64,000 nucleotides of DNA from Zizania palustris. Taxonomy: Eukaryota > Streptophyta > Magnoliopsida > Poales > Poaceae. Positions within the stretch are counted from its first letter, which is position 1; each line of letters opens with the position of its first letter. The stretch covers positions 46,937,164 to 47,001,163 of the forward strand of contig JAAALK010000289.1 of the NCBI GenBank assembly GCA_019279435.1, written 5' to 3'. A program made the translations under genes and the position numbers. A model generated the notes under the pieces. The model was not told the DNA's origin and did not search any database. It was given only the letters and a program-made list of their open reading frames with translations. This document shows, in pieces, positions 11,312-22,278 of the stretch.

Positions 11312-14300
11312 ATGGCTGAGGACCGACAGTGGATGTATAGTGGTTGGAATAAAAGTGGAGCTCACTCGAAGGAGTGGATGATCAACACTGAGAAATTTGT
11401 TGACCGTGCATTCGCTTTGACAAAAACAAGTGGTGCGAGGTACCCATGCATGAAGTGTACAAATTCTTGTTGGCAAGACAAGAGAACATTATCACTGCAC
11501 ATTTGCACATATAGTCTCTTGCCAAGTTATGAAGTTTGGGTGCACCATGGTGAGACATTTCATAAAAAAGTGGTATTAGTAGTGGAAGAAGATGATAACA
11601 TGGTTGACGATAGGATGGATGAGATGTTTGATGCTATAAGACCGTAGTTTCAAACAAACCCTGAGGATCCTCCTACACTGGAGGTTCAAAAGTTTTTCAA
11701 CATCCTTAGAGCTTCAGAAGAGTCGTTGCATGAGCACACCACAGTAAGCATACTCGCCTTTATGACCCATCTTATGGCCATTAAGTCGAAGTTTGCATTC
11801 TCCAACAATTGTTATAATGAGCTCATGAACTTAATCAACGATGTCCTTCTTATGAACCATAAGATGTCAAAAGACATGTACCAGTCAAAAAATGTTTTCT
11901 GCTCTTGGTATGGAGTATGAGAAGATTGATGTGTGCCAAGATAACTGCATGATTTTTTGGAAAGAACATAAGAATGAGATGCAATGCTTAAAACGTGGTA
12001 AACTGAGGTTCGTAGAGGTCGTAAACGAAGACGGTGAAAAGGTGACGACACAAGTTGCTCATAAGTAACTTCGTTACATGTCTCTTACACCTCTCTCAAA
12101 GAAAACCGCTAGGCATATGAGATGGCATAAGGAAGGTGTACGTGAAAACGATCAAGTAATGGTGCACCCATCTGATGGTGAGGCATGGAAGACTCTAAAT
12201 GATTTTGACGTAGACTTTGCTAGAGATGTGAGGAATGTTCGCATCAGGTTGGCAACAGATGGATTCACATCTATCAATTTAACTGCATCGTCGTACTCTT
12301 GTTGGCCTATTGTAACACCCCAAATTTTCAGAAGAATAAAAATACCATTTTATTTTTCTAGAATTATTTAATTTGGAAATACCTTTAATGCCCTTCCTAG
12401 CTTATTTGAACTAGAACCTAGGTGAAATGATCAAACCAGAGGCTAGAAAATTTTGTATATGATCCCAAGGCCAAGATATATTTTTGAGAATTTTTACAAA
12501 TTTTTATCACCCTTGGAATTAGCCCAAATATTTTAAACTAATTTCTGCAATTATTTTTATTCTGAAAATGAGTGAAACAGTAACGGGCCCCCTCCCCCTC
12601 TTCTCCCTCAACCGGCCGGCCCAGCCCACTCCTCCCCACGCCCCGGACTAACAAACGGGCCCCACTCGTCAGAGACTCTCTCCCCTCCGCGCGCGCGCCC
12701 GACCGCCTGACCCCACCTGTCAGCGCCAACCGACTCCCTCTCTCGGCCGAGCCCGACCCCACCCGTCAGTCGCCACACCCGTACGCTCACGCCCGCTGAC
12801 CGCCTTGGCCACCTGTCGGACCCATCATCCACCTCGCGCCATCGCCCCCGAATCCTGCCGGCCGACGACCTCGCCCTCGGATCCGCCCCACCGGCCCCTC
12901 TCCCATTAAATTGGCGCCATTAATCGGTCCCCCGAGCCCTGCCGGCCATTTCCCCTCGTTAATTCTCGCGATTACACCCTGGGATCGCGCTGCGCATGCA
13001 TGGTCGAGACCTCGCCGGCGAGTTAAAGCCCTCCCCTTGGCTTTCCTTGCATGCGTCCCCCTCTGAACCCCGCCGACGCCTCTATTTAAGCCCTTGGCCT
13101 CCACCGTTTCCAGCCCGCACGCCCGATCGCGTTGAGAACGAACCAGAGCGCCTCACTTTGGTTTTTAGCGCCACACCACCACCTCCACTCCAGTCGCCGT
13201 TCGCCGTCATCGGAGTTCTCCTCCACCCTCGGCAACCGCACCATCGTGACAATAGGCGCCTCCCCGACCTCGGCCACCCCTCCGACGCCGACGAACCCCA
13301 CCAGAACGCCTTCACCGATGAGGAACCCGAGCTCCTTCGCCGCCCCTGCTCATCACCGGCCACGCTCCGACGACCCCAAGCCTCTCCGCCGGTGCCCTCA
13401 TGTTCCCCGTAGTCCCCTCTTTCTGTTTTTAGCCCTAGCTAGGTCGGGTAGTCCTCGCCGTCGCCGGAATCGCTCGCCGTCGCCTCGCCGGAGTCGAGGA
13501 AGATGGGTACTCTACCCCTCCCGACGCGTGCCATGTAGGATTCTATCATAGCCGCACGATCTTGATTCGACGGCGTGGAATAGAGCCCTTGCGACGTTTA
13601 ATCTCGCGCGTCCATCTGGTCAAAGGAGTACCAAGCGTTGTGGGCCGTTGATCGCCACTTAACGTCCCCGCCTCGCCCCCGCGCGTTGGATCTGGATCCA
13701 ACGGTCCAGGATGGGCCAGACCACGCGCACAGTGCATGGGTGCACGGTGGAACCGGTTCACCGTGGACCCGAGACCATTTCCTGTTTAAATAAAAATCCA
13801 GAAATTGATTTAAACTTTGGGAATTCATATCTTGCTCATTTTAACTCCAAAATTAACCATTTCAATTCCAGAAAATTTATAATTTTATTCTCTACATGTT
13901 AATGCAATAAAAACAATAGGTTTATATTAAGTATTTTATTTTTATTAATAAAGTATTCAAATGCACTTTAGGGTAAAATCAAAATTGTCCATTTCACCTT
14001 TGGAAAAATTTATCTTTTATTCTTTTCATACTAGTGTGATGGAAGCACTAGGTTTATTCTGAATCTTTTATTTTTAATCAAGTGGAAGTTGAAAATACAT
14101 TAGTTAGCATTTTTTATTCCTTTTTGAAGCTTCCTAACCCCATTAAAAGTTCATTTTAAAATACTCCTTAAGTAAATTTCAGAAACTTAATGACTTTATT
14201 TCCCTTGGTTTAAACAAATCAAAACTTATATGCTCGTGTGTGGTTTTTGGGTTGTTTATTGAATGTTATTTTTCATTCTTATCAAAAAGACTACGACGCC

Positions 14301-16560
14301 ACCGAGGAGCCAGAGTACTTTCCCGAAGTCCATCCTTCTCCTTTCGTTGAACAAGGCAAGTCACCAAACCAATCTTTTGAGCATATTGAACCCATGTTTT
14401 ACTAAATTATCGCTAAAACACATAGGGTATACATGCATTAGTCAAATGAAAGCTTTACGATATATTTATTTAGATCCCTCGACCTTGATGTGCAACCCAA
14501 GCCATGCTATCTAGCGTAAACTCCTTGTCACCATATTATTAGTACTATTAGCTAGTGCTCAATGTATTGGCACGATCGCTATAAGTTAAGAATGAGTCAT
14601 AGCAATTTGGTTCTACTATATGATCCCCGTTATTCTCTTCTTTGGAATTCTGTTGGTGATGGAGTTGTGGTTGTGAGTGAATGCATGGTGGGTTCCGGGT
14701 GCAAGCTAGGGCATTGGTCGGTAGCACCCGGGACACTATAAGGACCAGTCTGCGGGATTCGTTGCAATACACTTCCATACTAACCATAAGTCTAATGGGT
14801 AAGTCCTAACTAAGGTATGGAGTGTTCCAAACTGAGGCCACCACTTGGAGATGGGTCAAGCAGCACCTGCGGGTGGCTTGTACCAACGTGGCGCAAAAGG
14901 GGGTGCGACGTTAGCCGGGATGCGGCCCGGCGCGCCGGCGAAACCTAGAGCAGGTGGTTATCGCTTGGAGCACTTCATGCTAAGGTTTTGGCACGAGTTC
15001 CCGTGGTATGAGTCATCTCGTTACACTTTGGTGTAGGGGATGAGTGTGTGCCTTGTGGGTACAGTGGTACACCTCTGATTAGAGTCATAAATCTTTTCGA
15101 AAAGTCGAGCCCACGGTCAAGGGTGGGTTGCGTGACATCCCACAGTTAGTTTACCTTTGGTGAATGTGCATGTTGATTTGGCATATAAGTACTGTTGAGC
15201 GAGGAGGGAAAACGTACTCCTCGAGTTAGATGGTATTATGATGTTCATGTTTAATATTCCGCGTGATTAAATTTGACTACATTAAATGCAATAACTGAAA
15301 AATGTACTTTTCTGCACTTTTAGCCATTATCGTTCCTTTGCTATTATCTTGCATTATTATTGCATTTGCGGTGGCTTGTTGAGTACTTTTTGTACTCACA
15401 CCCATTGGACACACAATTCAGAGGATGCTTACTACGAGGAGGATGGTCTAGAGTAGCGACCCAGTCAAGAAGAAGATCCTGAAGAAGATGTTCGTCATGC
15501 AGTTTATTTTCACAGTTTCTTTTACTTCTACTCTTATGTAATAATGTGGCCTGCGAACCACGAATGATTGTTGTATGTACGTTGTCGCATGATGAACCTC
15601 TTGTATTATTGTTTTTATTTGGAAATTCAATAATGTTCCGATTTGGTAAATTGGGGCGTCACACCTATCTTTGCTATTCCATACAACTTTTCACCTTCGT
15701 TTGATATGAAATATGAATTTATGTTCATGTGTTTCATTATACCTGGTCTAGAGCATCTTGGAACACGCCTCAACGTGATGCTGAAGCCCTTAATTGAAGA
15801 GTTGAAACAATTGTGGAAAGGAGTTGAAGCATATGACTATGACTAGAAGCAAAAATTCAATCTTCGAGTTGCATATTTGTGGTCGGTCCACAATTTTATG
15901 GCATACGGTATTTTTCTGGTTGGAGTTGTCATGGAAGGCTGACATGTCTGATATGTGGTAAGGACACAGATTGTTTCTGTCTTAACTTCGGGGGGAATAT
16001 TTGTTAATTTGATTGTCATATGTACTTTTTGCCCATGAATCACCCATTTAGGTTGCAGAGGAACACTTTCAAGAAGGACAATGTTGTTGTAAAGAGATTT
16101 CCAGGGTGTTTAAGCGGTACAGAGATCGCTGATATGCTGGATGAGTTGGCCCTTAATGAAAATGGGGATAAATTTGTAGTTTTCGGAACTGAACATAATT
16201 AGACCCACATATGTGGCTTATGGGAACTGTCGTATGTCAAATCGTTGATTTTAAAGCACAACATTGATGTCATGCACCAGGAACATAATGTTGGTGAAAG
16301 CATTATAAGCACATGCATGGATTTTGCCGATGAGACAAAAGATAATCTAAAGGCGAAAGAGATTTAGTTGAGATTTGTAATCGACCAAATCTTGAATTGA
16401 CAAATAGTGGTGACAAGTCGTGTGCCCCATTTTATTTAAAACTTAAAGAAAAGAAACAAGTAATAAGGTGGTTGAAAATTTTGAATTTCCCAGATGGTTA
16501 CGTCGCGGGAAGGAATAAATAGAGGACCTGGTTTCCTCACTTGGTTCAGAGACCATGTAA
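11312..16560 (+). pseudogene. TNP2-like CACTA transposase gene, broken
   Basis: The product would cut and move CACTA elements. It opens with MAEDRQWMYSGWNKSG and a transposase-associated zinc-binding domain (YPCMKCTNSCW ... HGETF, to about 11560). The TNP2 domain follows: NVFCSWYG shifts frame and continues as YEKIDVCQDNCMIFWKE (11915-11965), then DGFTSINLTASSYSCWPI (12255-12310). The domain resumes after the nested solo LTR as FAIPYNFSPSFDMKYEF (15664 on) and LKHNIDVMHQEHNVGES near 16250. Damage includes stops at 11646, 11918, 12066, 15843, 16200 and later, at least one frameshift, the 3.35-kb insertion, and apparent loss of most of the DUF4218 region (about 16500-16560). Not functional. Confidence 0.88.
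12311..15663 (+). mobile_element. solo LTR, long Ty3/gypsy type
   Basis: A 3,353-bp insertion begins TGTAACACCCCAAATT and ends AATTGGGGCGTCACA. These termini are TG...CA and inverted copies of each other with few differences. It is flanked by CCTAT (12306-12310 and 15664-15668). No primer-binding site, polypurine tract, gag or pol is visible, so this is one LTR left by recombination. Long LTRs starting TGTAACACCCC and containing TGAGTACTTTTTGTACTCA-like sequence (15380-15400 here) are known from grass Tekay/Del-type gypsy elements; that subfamily is inferred. A TATA-like TATTTAAG at 13082-13089 and a GC-rich block (12580-13550) would be promoter and leader. Removing it with one CCTAT restores the TNP2 codons Trp-Pro-Ile-Phe. 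Confidence 0.88.
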
Positions 16561-16678
16561 ATCCTTACCTTTCGTGACACATATTATTTTACTCTATTAG
16601 GTTAATTATCTGATAAACCTGTATGATTTGCAGTGCGTGTTTGCCGGTAATTTACATATAGACTTGTGACAGCTCTCT

Positions 16679-17320
16679 TACGGAAGTATTACTTCCAAAA
16701 GTTACGGTCGATATGATGTGAACGGTTTCCGCTTCCGTTCAACTAATTTTGAAGCGTTTCGACCTCTGACGATAATAACTAATACTGGAGTTGTTACAAG
16801 GGTCATTGATGCCCAAGGACACGAAAGTAAGTATCATGGAATCATCAAAAATATAATCGAGTACAACTTTGCTAGGAATAAGGAGCTTAAAGTAGTCTTC
16901 TTCAATTGTGATTGGTTTTACCCCAAACATGGTACTCGAGAAAACCAATTTGGGATGGTTGAAGTTAAACACACGGAAATACTAAATGGTTGCGATAATT
17001 TTGTCCTTACTCACCAAGTCAAGCAGGTGTATTATATGTTGTACCCATGTGAAAAACTAAGTGCTTGGTGGGTAATGTACAAAGTGAATCCTTGGGAACG
17101 TCTACAGACCCCTAGTGATGTTGCTTATCAATTGGAGGTTAGAAAGATCGATGAGGTTTACCAAGAAGATGAATTGTCGAGTTCATTTAATGTAGAGCCA
17201 GACTCGCCAGTAGATTCTTTACTTGGTGATGTTAATTATGTAGCAGTTCCCGAGAAAAGGAAACAACAACATAAGAAAAAAATTAACATGTCGTGCTTTG
17301 GGGAGAAGGGGACAAAATGA
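16679..17320 (+). pseudogene. CACTA DUF4216-like coding segment
   Basis: An open stretch of about 210 codons contains YDVNGFRFRSTNFEAFRP, KELKVVFFNCDWF and FGMVEVKH, hallmarks of the DUF4216 domain that follows TNP2 in plant CACTA genes. A Lys-rich tail ends at TGA 17318-17320. In intact elements this is the C-terminal part of the TNP2 polypeptide. Here stops upstream separate it, although the segment itself is free of lesions. No function for the domain alone is known to me. Confidence 0.8.
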
Positions 17321-17456
17321 TCTTGATTTTGATGATAGTTGACAAGTAATTGTTATCATATTTTGTGTATGTCAAATATATTTCATATTACATTCTTTTT
17401 CATAAGTTCTAACTTTCCGTACTAATAAATGCTCATTTGCGCTTGTTTTTAATAGG

Positions 17457-19804
17457 ATGTCGAAAAAGTTTAGGAGTATTACAAAGAAGCTTTTCGGCGA
17501 GAAGAGTACGTCGAGTGAGGATACCCTATTCCAGGGTAGTTCCGTTCCTTCAAGCATGTGTCATAAAGAGCTCTTGAGATATGTAGACCCGGATTTGTGG
17601 GGTCAGACAATTGCATTTCAAAGAGATGATGAGGTAACCTTCAAATTGAATTTTATGCTAGTTATAAACTATTACTAATTGTTTTTATACCATTTTGTAG
17701 GATGAAGAGAATGACCTGAAGGGTGTGAGTCAGGAGGCTAACCCAGAGGGTGCGGGGCAGGAGGTTGACCCGGAGTGTGCAGGGCGGGAGGAGGGTGCGG
17801 GTCAGGCCGACGTAGAGGTTTCAGGGTCATCCTCACATCGTTTCAGGATGAGCCACCTGGTTGCCCCACCTATAGCCTATTCGGGTGGAAACAAGATCAA
17901 GATCACGCCTGTAGGTGATGGGTAAGTCTAATACTCTGGTGTTTTGCTTTACTGTCAAAAATTTCTTTCAGATTACTGACTTTATTTATTATGTATTTTT
18001 AGATCTTGGATTGACTCTAGGTTTAACGACACTTCGAGGGTCAGGCAGGTTAACTAGATATTGGGTAATATGTGTCGTCTTCACTACCTAGGGGTACTGA
18101 CACTGCTGACCGGTGAGCAGCAACTCTGCACAATATGAGACCAATACCGGTTTGCTCCTGATGGGGTCTACGGAACTGCCCAGGGCGCAGTGTCTCATGA
18201 CTTTCGGGTATAATTTTTTGCATGCATTGTTTTATTTTAATGCAAAACTTTTGGAGTTACTAGTAGGTTACTAATCTTAATGCATATCTTATTATATGTT
18301 TTTGCAGTTACGTTTTTGCTTGCCAGAATTGGGCAATCACTATAATCATGCCCTTATTGTCTTCAACAACAATGCGCATAAGGTTGTGAAGGACACAATT
18401 TCGTATGCCCGGATTCAGGCGAACAATCAGTACTACAAGGAGAAATTAGGTCAACGAATGAACAAGGCGATTGGTTCTTCATCAATATACTTGACTGAGG
18501 AGCAATATCATTCGGTAAACAATTCTAACTCTTTTAATCTTTGATTTTTTTAGATTTATTTTCATATAATGCAGAAGCTTTACATCTGTTCAGGTGAGGA
18601 TTCCGTGGTTTGCACACCGTGACGATACCTACTTTGAATTCTGCAAGCTTTGGTCTTCAAGTGAATTCAAGAAGGTTTCCGAGAAGAAAAGAATTTTTCA
18701 CAGAACGGATCCAAAGCATAGATATGGGGCCAATGGACATATACGCTTGACTTAACGCTTGGTAAGACCTACACTGTTCACTTTATCTATATATACATTG
18801 TAATGCGACTAACTCATATCTACAGGAAGCTAAAACTGGTGTTGCGTCAAGTGACATCGCGGTTTGTATCGGTGATCATAAAGGTGTAGATCCTTCACAA
18901 CCAGATACATTGTGTAGTCTGTTGACCCAACGGTCGTGTACTCTAGTGGAGGTGGAAAGAGCCATGAACGATAAGACAATGTTTCTCAATGTTTTGTGTG
19001 TGGTACTGTAATAGTAACTAATGTATTCAATGTTGTGTGTATTCTATATTCAATGGAGTTATTGACTCAAGGGAGGTGAGAGCTCAGAAGTCAGGTCAGT
19101 CGTCGTAGGGCTCCTCAAGAGTTAGCTCTCGCCGCTCAGAAGAAAACTCGCAAGTGCTTCAGTTGAAGGAGGAATTGAGGCAGCGAGACGAGGCAATGAG
19201 GCAGCATCATGAGTATTATGTCGCTTGCTTAGCACGACAACATGCGATGATGCAAGTAAGTTCAATTTGATGCATTACAACTATATAACATTTAGCAATA
19301 GGTTTAAAACTAATTAATTGCATTACAACATGTATATAAAATGGCTCAGCTTCATGGATTTGACATGTCACAGTTCCAACCGACACCTGCCGCACCACCA
19401 TTATTTCCATTTGGTACTCTTCCTATAGTTGAGGTACCTCCTGACATGTCGTTACTTGAGTTACTTGAGTTAACGTTTATATGGTTATTTGAGTTGGCTT
19501 GTTAGATGATAGGAATTTTTGTAAACATGCCATTACAATTTTCTGTAATTTGAAAAATGCCACTGTCAGTGACTGTGGTAGGTCCCATCTGTCAGTGACA
19601 TGCCGATGACATATTTCAAAACCATGAAAATTGTAATGGCATGGAAAAATTTGGCCCTAGATGATAATGTTTCCCTAATTTTATCTATTGCTCTAGATTA
19701 AACACACTCCTAGTCAAAATGGACCCTCGGCTTCAAATGTGAATGATCCGAGAGGCAGCGACGACACTCACAATTCGAACCAACCAAGTGATGGTGTTGA
19801 GTGA
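17457..19804 (+). pseudogene. TNPA-like / Transposase_24-type CACTA gene
   Basis: This is the second CACTA gene, a likely DNA-binding accessory protein. An ATG at 17457 follows an AG acceptor. Clear exons: 17457-17633, 17701-17921, 18003 on; then parts at 18307-18513, 18594-18760 and 18826-19010, separated by AT-rich introns with GT-AG borders. Family features: RFNDTSRVRQ, VRIPWFAHRDDTYFEFCKLW, EKKRIFHRTDPKHRYGANGH, and a late coiled-coil stretch QLKEELRQRDEAMRQHH (19155-19210). It ends QPSDGVE with TGA at 19802-19804. Stops at 18056-18058 and near 18136 inside conserved sequence (VN-stop-ILGNMCRLHY) mark it as inactive. A MITE (19512-19657) sits in the last intron. Confidence 0.8.
19512..19657. 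mobile_element. 146-bp Mutator-like MITE, copy 1
   Basis: A foldback element with inverted ends: left GGAATTTTTGTAAACATGCC, right end reverse-complemented GGGCCAAATTTTTCCATGCC. It is flanked by a perfect 9-bp TSD TAGATGATA (19503-19511 and 19658-19666). A 9-bp TSD is diagnostic of Mutator-like elements. Related copies lie at 53868-54012 and 61968-62113. Confidence 0.88.
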
Positions 19805-20019
19805 GATCTTTAACCTTCAGGTGTCCGACCTTTTCTTCGCCATCGGACATGAGCCAATGACCAAGTTCCTTGGTGGGCAGCTTGAGCTTGATTTCTAATG
19901 GGTATGTGGCCACCAAGCCAGAATCAACGCCCACTAGTGTGAAGGGGGTCTTTACCGCTAGTGACGCGCAGGACAAGAAGTATCGCCAAGCCATTACTAC
20001 TGCTAGATTAGGTATGTGA
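19797..20019 (+). pseudogene. thioredoxin reductase 3'-end fragment, plus-strand copy
   Basis: Reading + from about 19797: NLQVSDLFFAIGHEP, TKFLGGQLELD, then after a 1-base frameshift near 19898 GYVATKPES, PTSVKGVFTASDAQDKKYRQ and AITTA. This is the C-terminal part of a plant NADPH-dependent thioredoxin reductase, covering the late FAD-domain block usually VFAAGDVQDKKYRQA. Only about 75 codons are present. It directly abuts the end of the CACTA accessory gene and faces an inverted second copy at 20028-20245. Confidence 0.85.
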
Positions 20020-20245
20020 ATCACTTCTTATCGTGATCCAAAAATAGTCATGGCCTGGCGATACTTCTTGTCCTACACATCGCCAGCAACAAAGACCCTC
20101 TTCACACTAGTGTACATTGAGTCTAGCTTGGTGGTCACATACCCATCAAAATCAAGTTCAAGCTGCCCACCAAGGAGCTTGGTCCCTGGCTCATGTCGGA
20201 TGGCGAAGAAAAGGCTAGACAATAGAAGGTTAGAGATCTCATCAG
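19797..20245. repeat. inverted duplication of NTR 3' end (arms about 220 bp, loop about 10-20 bp)
   Basis: The arms 19797-20019 and 20028-20245 are reverse complements with scattered mismatches. Shared blocks include GACAAGAAGTATCGCCA, CTTGGTGGGCAGCTTGA and CACTAGTGTGAAG. Transcription through both would give a long imperfect hairpin. Confidence 0.9.
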
Positions 20246-20870
20246 TCACCAACTTTTTTACCTTACCCCAGCCAATGGACCGCTACCCTCACCGTCATAG
20301 GCCTCGATGACCTCAGAGTCTTAGATGACCTTGATCTTAGGGTTTGACAGTGCCCCTGACATGCATGATCTTGAATGCGCGGAAGGTGTTGCGGCAGTTG
20401 ATGACATACACATGGGAACCATAGTTGAAAAAAAAGTTGGACTCCTCCATGTCAGAGTCACTATCGTCGATGACAATCATGGGTTTGTTCCGAAAGATGG
20501 GAATGGCCCTGTCATGGATAGCACATGCGAAGACCCCGTGGTTCTAGCAGGCGTCAGACCTGGGGAAGTGGATGCATCGGGTGATGGTGCTAGTCGTGAT
20601 GATGATGACATCGGTGAGGACAGTGGTGGAGTTAGAGGCGACACAGAATGAGCAGGCCACAAAGTCAACCACGATGATAGTATTAGAGAGGATTTTGGTG
20701 CTGAATCAGAGTGTCTCGGCATGACAGCGCTCCATGAACTCCCCACCAAGGATGACTTCTAGGAACAACGAGAAGTTCTCGACGTCGATGGTGGTCGTTA
20801 GCTGGCCCTCGCAGTATTGTTGTTGGCGGCATTGCAGAGGGTGAAACAAAGTGTGCAGCACGAGGGAACG
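20028..20870 (-). pseudogene. thioredoxin reductase (NTR) processed pseudogene, 5'-truncated
   Basis: Read on the minus strand from about 20870: GQLTTTIDVENF, ILGGEFMERCHAET, FCVASNSTTV, FACAIHDRA, IFRNKPMIVID, EESNFFFNYGSHVYVI, RNTFRAFKIM, FFAIRHEPGTKLLGGQ, VFVAGDVQDKKYRQAM. These follow a plant cytosolic/mitochondrial NTR co-linearly without introns. The N-terminal FAD-binding segment is missing. The redox site CAVC is CAIH (second Cys lost, codon at 20514-20516), the NADPH motif GGGDSA is DDSDSD, and in-frame stops occur at former sense codons. One intronless collinear block suggests a retrocopy. The true gene reduces thioredoxin with NADPH; this copy cannot. Confidence 0.88.
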
Positions 20871-21625
20871 GGCGGCTGCGGTCTGGGTGAGAAGGAGTGC
20901 GCTTTTGGGGAGTCGAAGTTAGATTACGGATAAACTATGGGTCGATGAGATTTTTTAGATGAGTGATGATTAAAGATAAATGGCTAATATTGATTAGATG
21001 AGTAATGATCAATTCATCAATTATATAGTAGAGTAGATCAGGGGTGGAACTGAGCCCGGATAGCTTAGGCGTCAGCCCTAGGCAAAAAAAAATATTTAGC
21101 TTATAATACTCATGATTGTTTTCTAAAAAAAATAAATAGTAAAGGGCCTAGCCCCACTCTTTAGCCAGGCTAGAGCTGGAGCTAGGCCCCATTCCTTCCC
21201 AGCGCGTCAGCGGCCCATCCTGCACGAGTTAGCTTTTTAGCTAGTTTGGCAAGTTAGAATTATGTTTCATCTCATGTAGATAAAAGCGAGATTTTTAAGC
21301 TACCAAACTAGTTCAAAGGTTTGACCGCACATATGTGATCTAGGAGGATACATGAAAAATACATCCCAAATACTCTTAGTTTCAAAATATAATAAATTTT
21401 AGGTATTAAAATTTATCTAAAATATAACAAATACAATACTTATTAAAAAATTTACCTCTAATATATATATTACCTGATTAATCGTTACTCTATCTAATTA
21501 ACTATTATTAGACTCACAATCATTCATCTAGGATGAAGGATTATATAGTTTTCTTACTTATCTTCTTAATACATGTAACTAAGTCTAAAGTTTTTATATT
21601 TTATGACAGACAGAGCATTTATTTC
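20871..21625. other. spacer with possible degenerate hAT-like foldback
   Basis: No gene. The segment 21037-21200 starts CAGGGGTGGAACTGAGCCC and contains inverted GGGCCTAGCCCC/GGGGCTAGG-like runs, resembling a degraded foldback element, but I could not define termini or a TSD. Confidence 0.35.
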
Positions 21626-21730
21626 CACTACGGAAATACACTTGTTTGCCGAGTGTGATACACTCAACAAACTATGGTTTGCCGAGTGTCCAAAGGAATG
21701 CACTCGGCAAACAGTGGCTTTCCGGTAGTG
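21626..21730. mobile_element. 105-bp miniature CACTA-type element
   Basis: Termini CACTACGGAAA and TTTCCGGTAGTG are inverted, and a 3-bp TSD TTC flanks the element (21623-21625, 21731-21733). Three copies of TTTGCCGAGTG (two direct, one inverted) fill the interior; this subterminal motif is typical of one grass CACTA lineage and differs from that of the CACTA at 9926. Confidence 0.88.
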
Positions 21731-21733
21731 TTC

Positions 21734-22132
21734 ATTGTTTCGCAACTTGTTTAGTTTGTGGTTTATACTGCAAAACAATAACAGATCGAGCGAGAAAAGT
21801 GCTGACCATTAAAATTGTCCACATTTACAAAACTGCATTTCTTTTTTAGAGTAAACACTTGTGACCGAGAAATGGCCAGATTTTCCATCAACAAAGCGTG
21901 CTTCCCACTAAAAATAGTAGTCTTTTGTAATAATCTGTCATAAAATCCATGTTGCTTTTAACCACACGCACATTGCAAACTGTTATTTGCCAATAATAAT
22001 ACAGCAAAATTACTGCACGCGTCAAAATTAATCTCCCAAAAAAAAGGGCATGACGAGATAGAAAAATAGGTAAAAAAATTGAGGAGCTAAAAATATTTTT
22101 ACCGACCATTCTTGTCTCCGCCCGTTTCCCGC
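21734..22132. other. upstream region of the four-exon gene
   Basis: AT-rich DNA without coding signs, presumably containing the promoter of the gene starting at 22279. Confidence 0.4.
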
Positions 22133-22139
22133 TATAAAT
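22133..22139 (+). promoter_or_regulatory. TATA box of the four-exon gene
   Basis: TATAAAT lies 146 bp before the ATG at 22279, followed by a GC-rich leader with a CT microsatellite (22247-22263). Spacing and leader style fit a grass core promoter. Confidence 0.6.
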
Positions 22140-22278
22140 TTCCCTTCTGCGGTTCTGCCCCGTCGACGACGCCTCCAAACCTTCGCGCCGCCGTCTCCGC
22201 CCGCCCTTCACCACGGCAACGACGGCAGCTTCCTCCGCCGAGCTCAAGCTCTCTCTCTCTCTATCAGTTGGGGTGCTC

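Larger units (their letters stand above)
9926..19804 (+). mobile_element. CACTA (En/Spm-like) DNA transposon, 3' terminus not found
   Basis: The left end begins CACTACAAGAAAAATAGAC, a typical CACTA terminus, preceded by TAA. Subterminal repeats of the core TTAACTTCCGTCGGC recur in both orientations to about 10190. Downstream, in the right order and strand, come a TNP2-type transposase gene (11312-16560), a DUF4216-like ORF (16679-17320) and a TNPA/Transposase_24-type gene (17457-19804). No matching TAGTG terminus with the same subterminal motif is visible after 19804, so the 3' end is deleted or displaced. A solo LTR (12311-15663) and a MITE (19512-19657) are nested inside. Confidence 0.9.

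Noticed and set aside
11812..12051. Minus-strand ORFs opposite the CACTA transposase
   Set aside because: Shadow frames of TNP2 coding sequence.
20325..20749. ORFs on either strand of the NTR pseudogene
   Set aside because: They are shadows or fragments; the co-linear NTR similarity on the minus strand with stops explains the region.
21037..21200. hAT MITE starting CAGGGGTGGAAC
   Set aside because: No matching inverted right end or 8-bp TSD could be defined.
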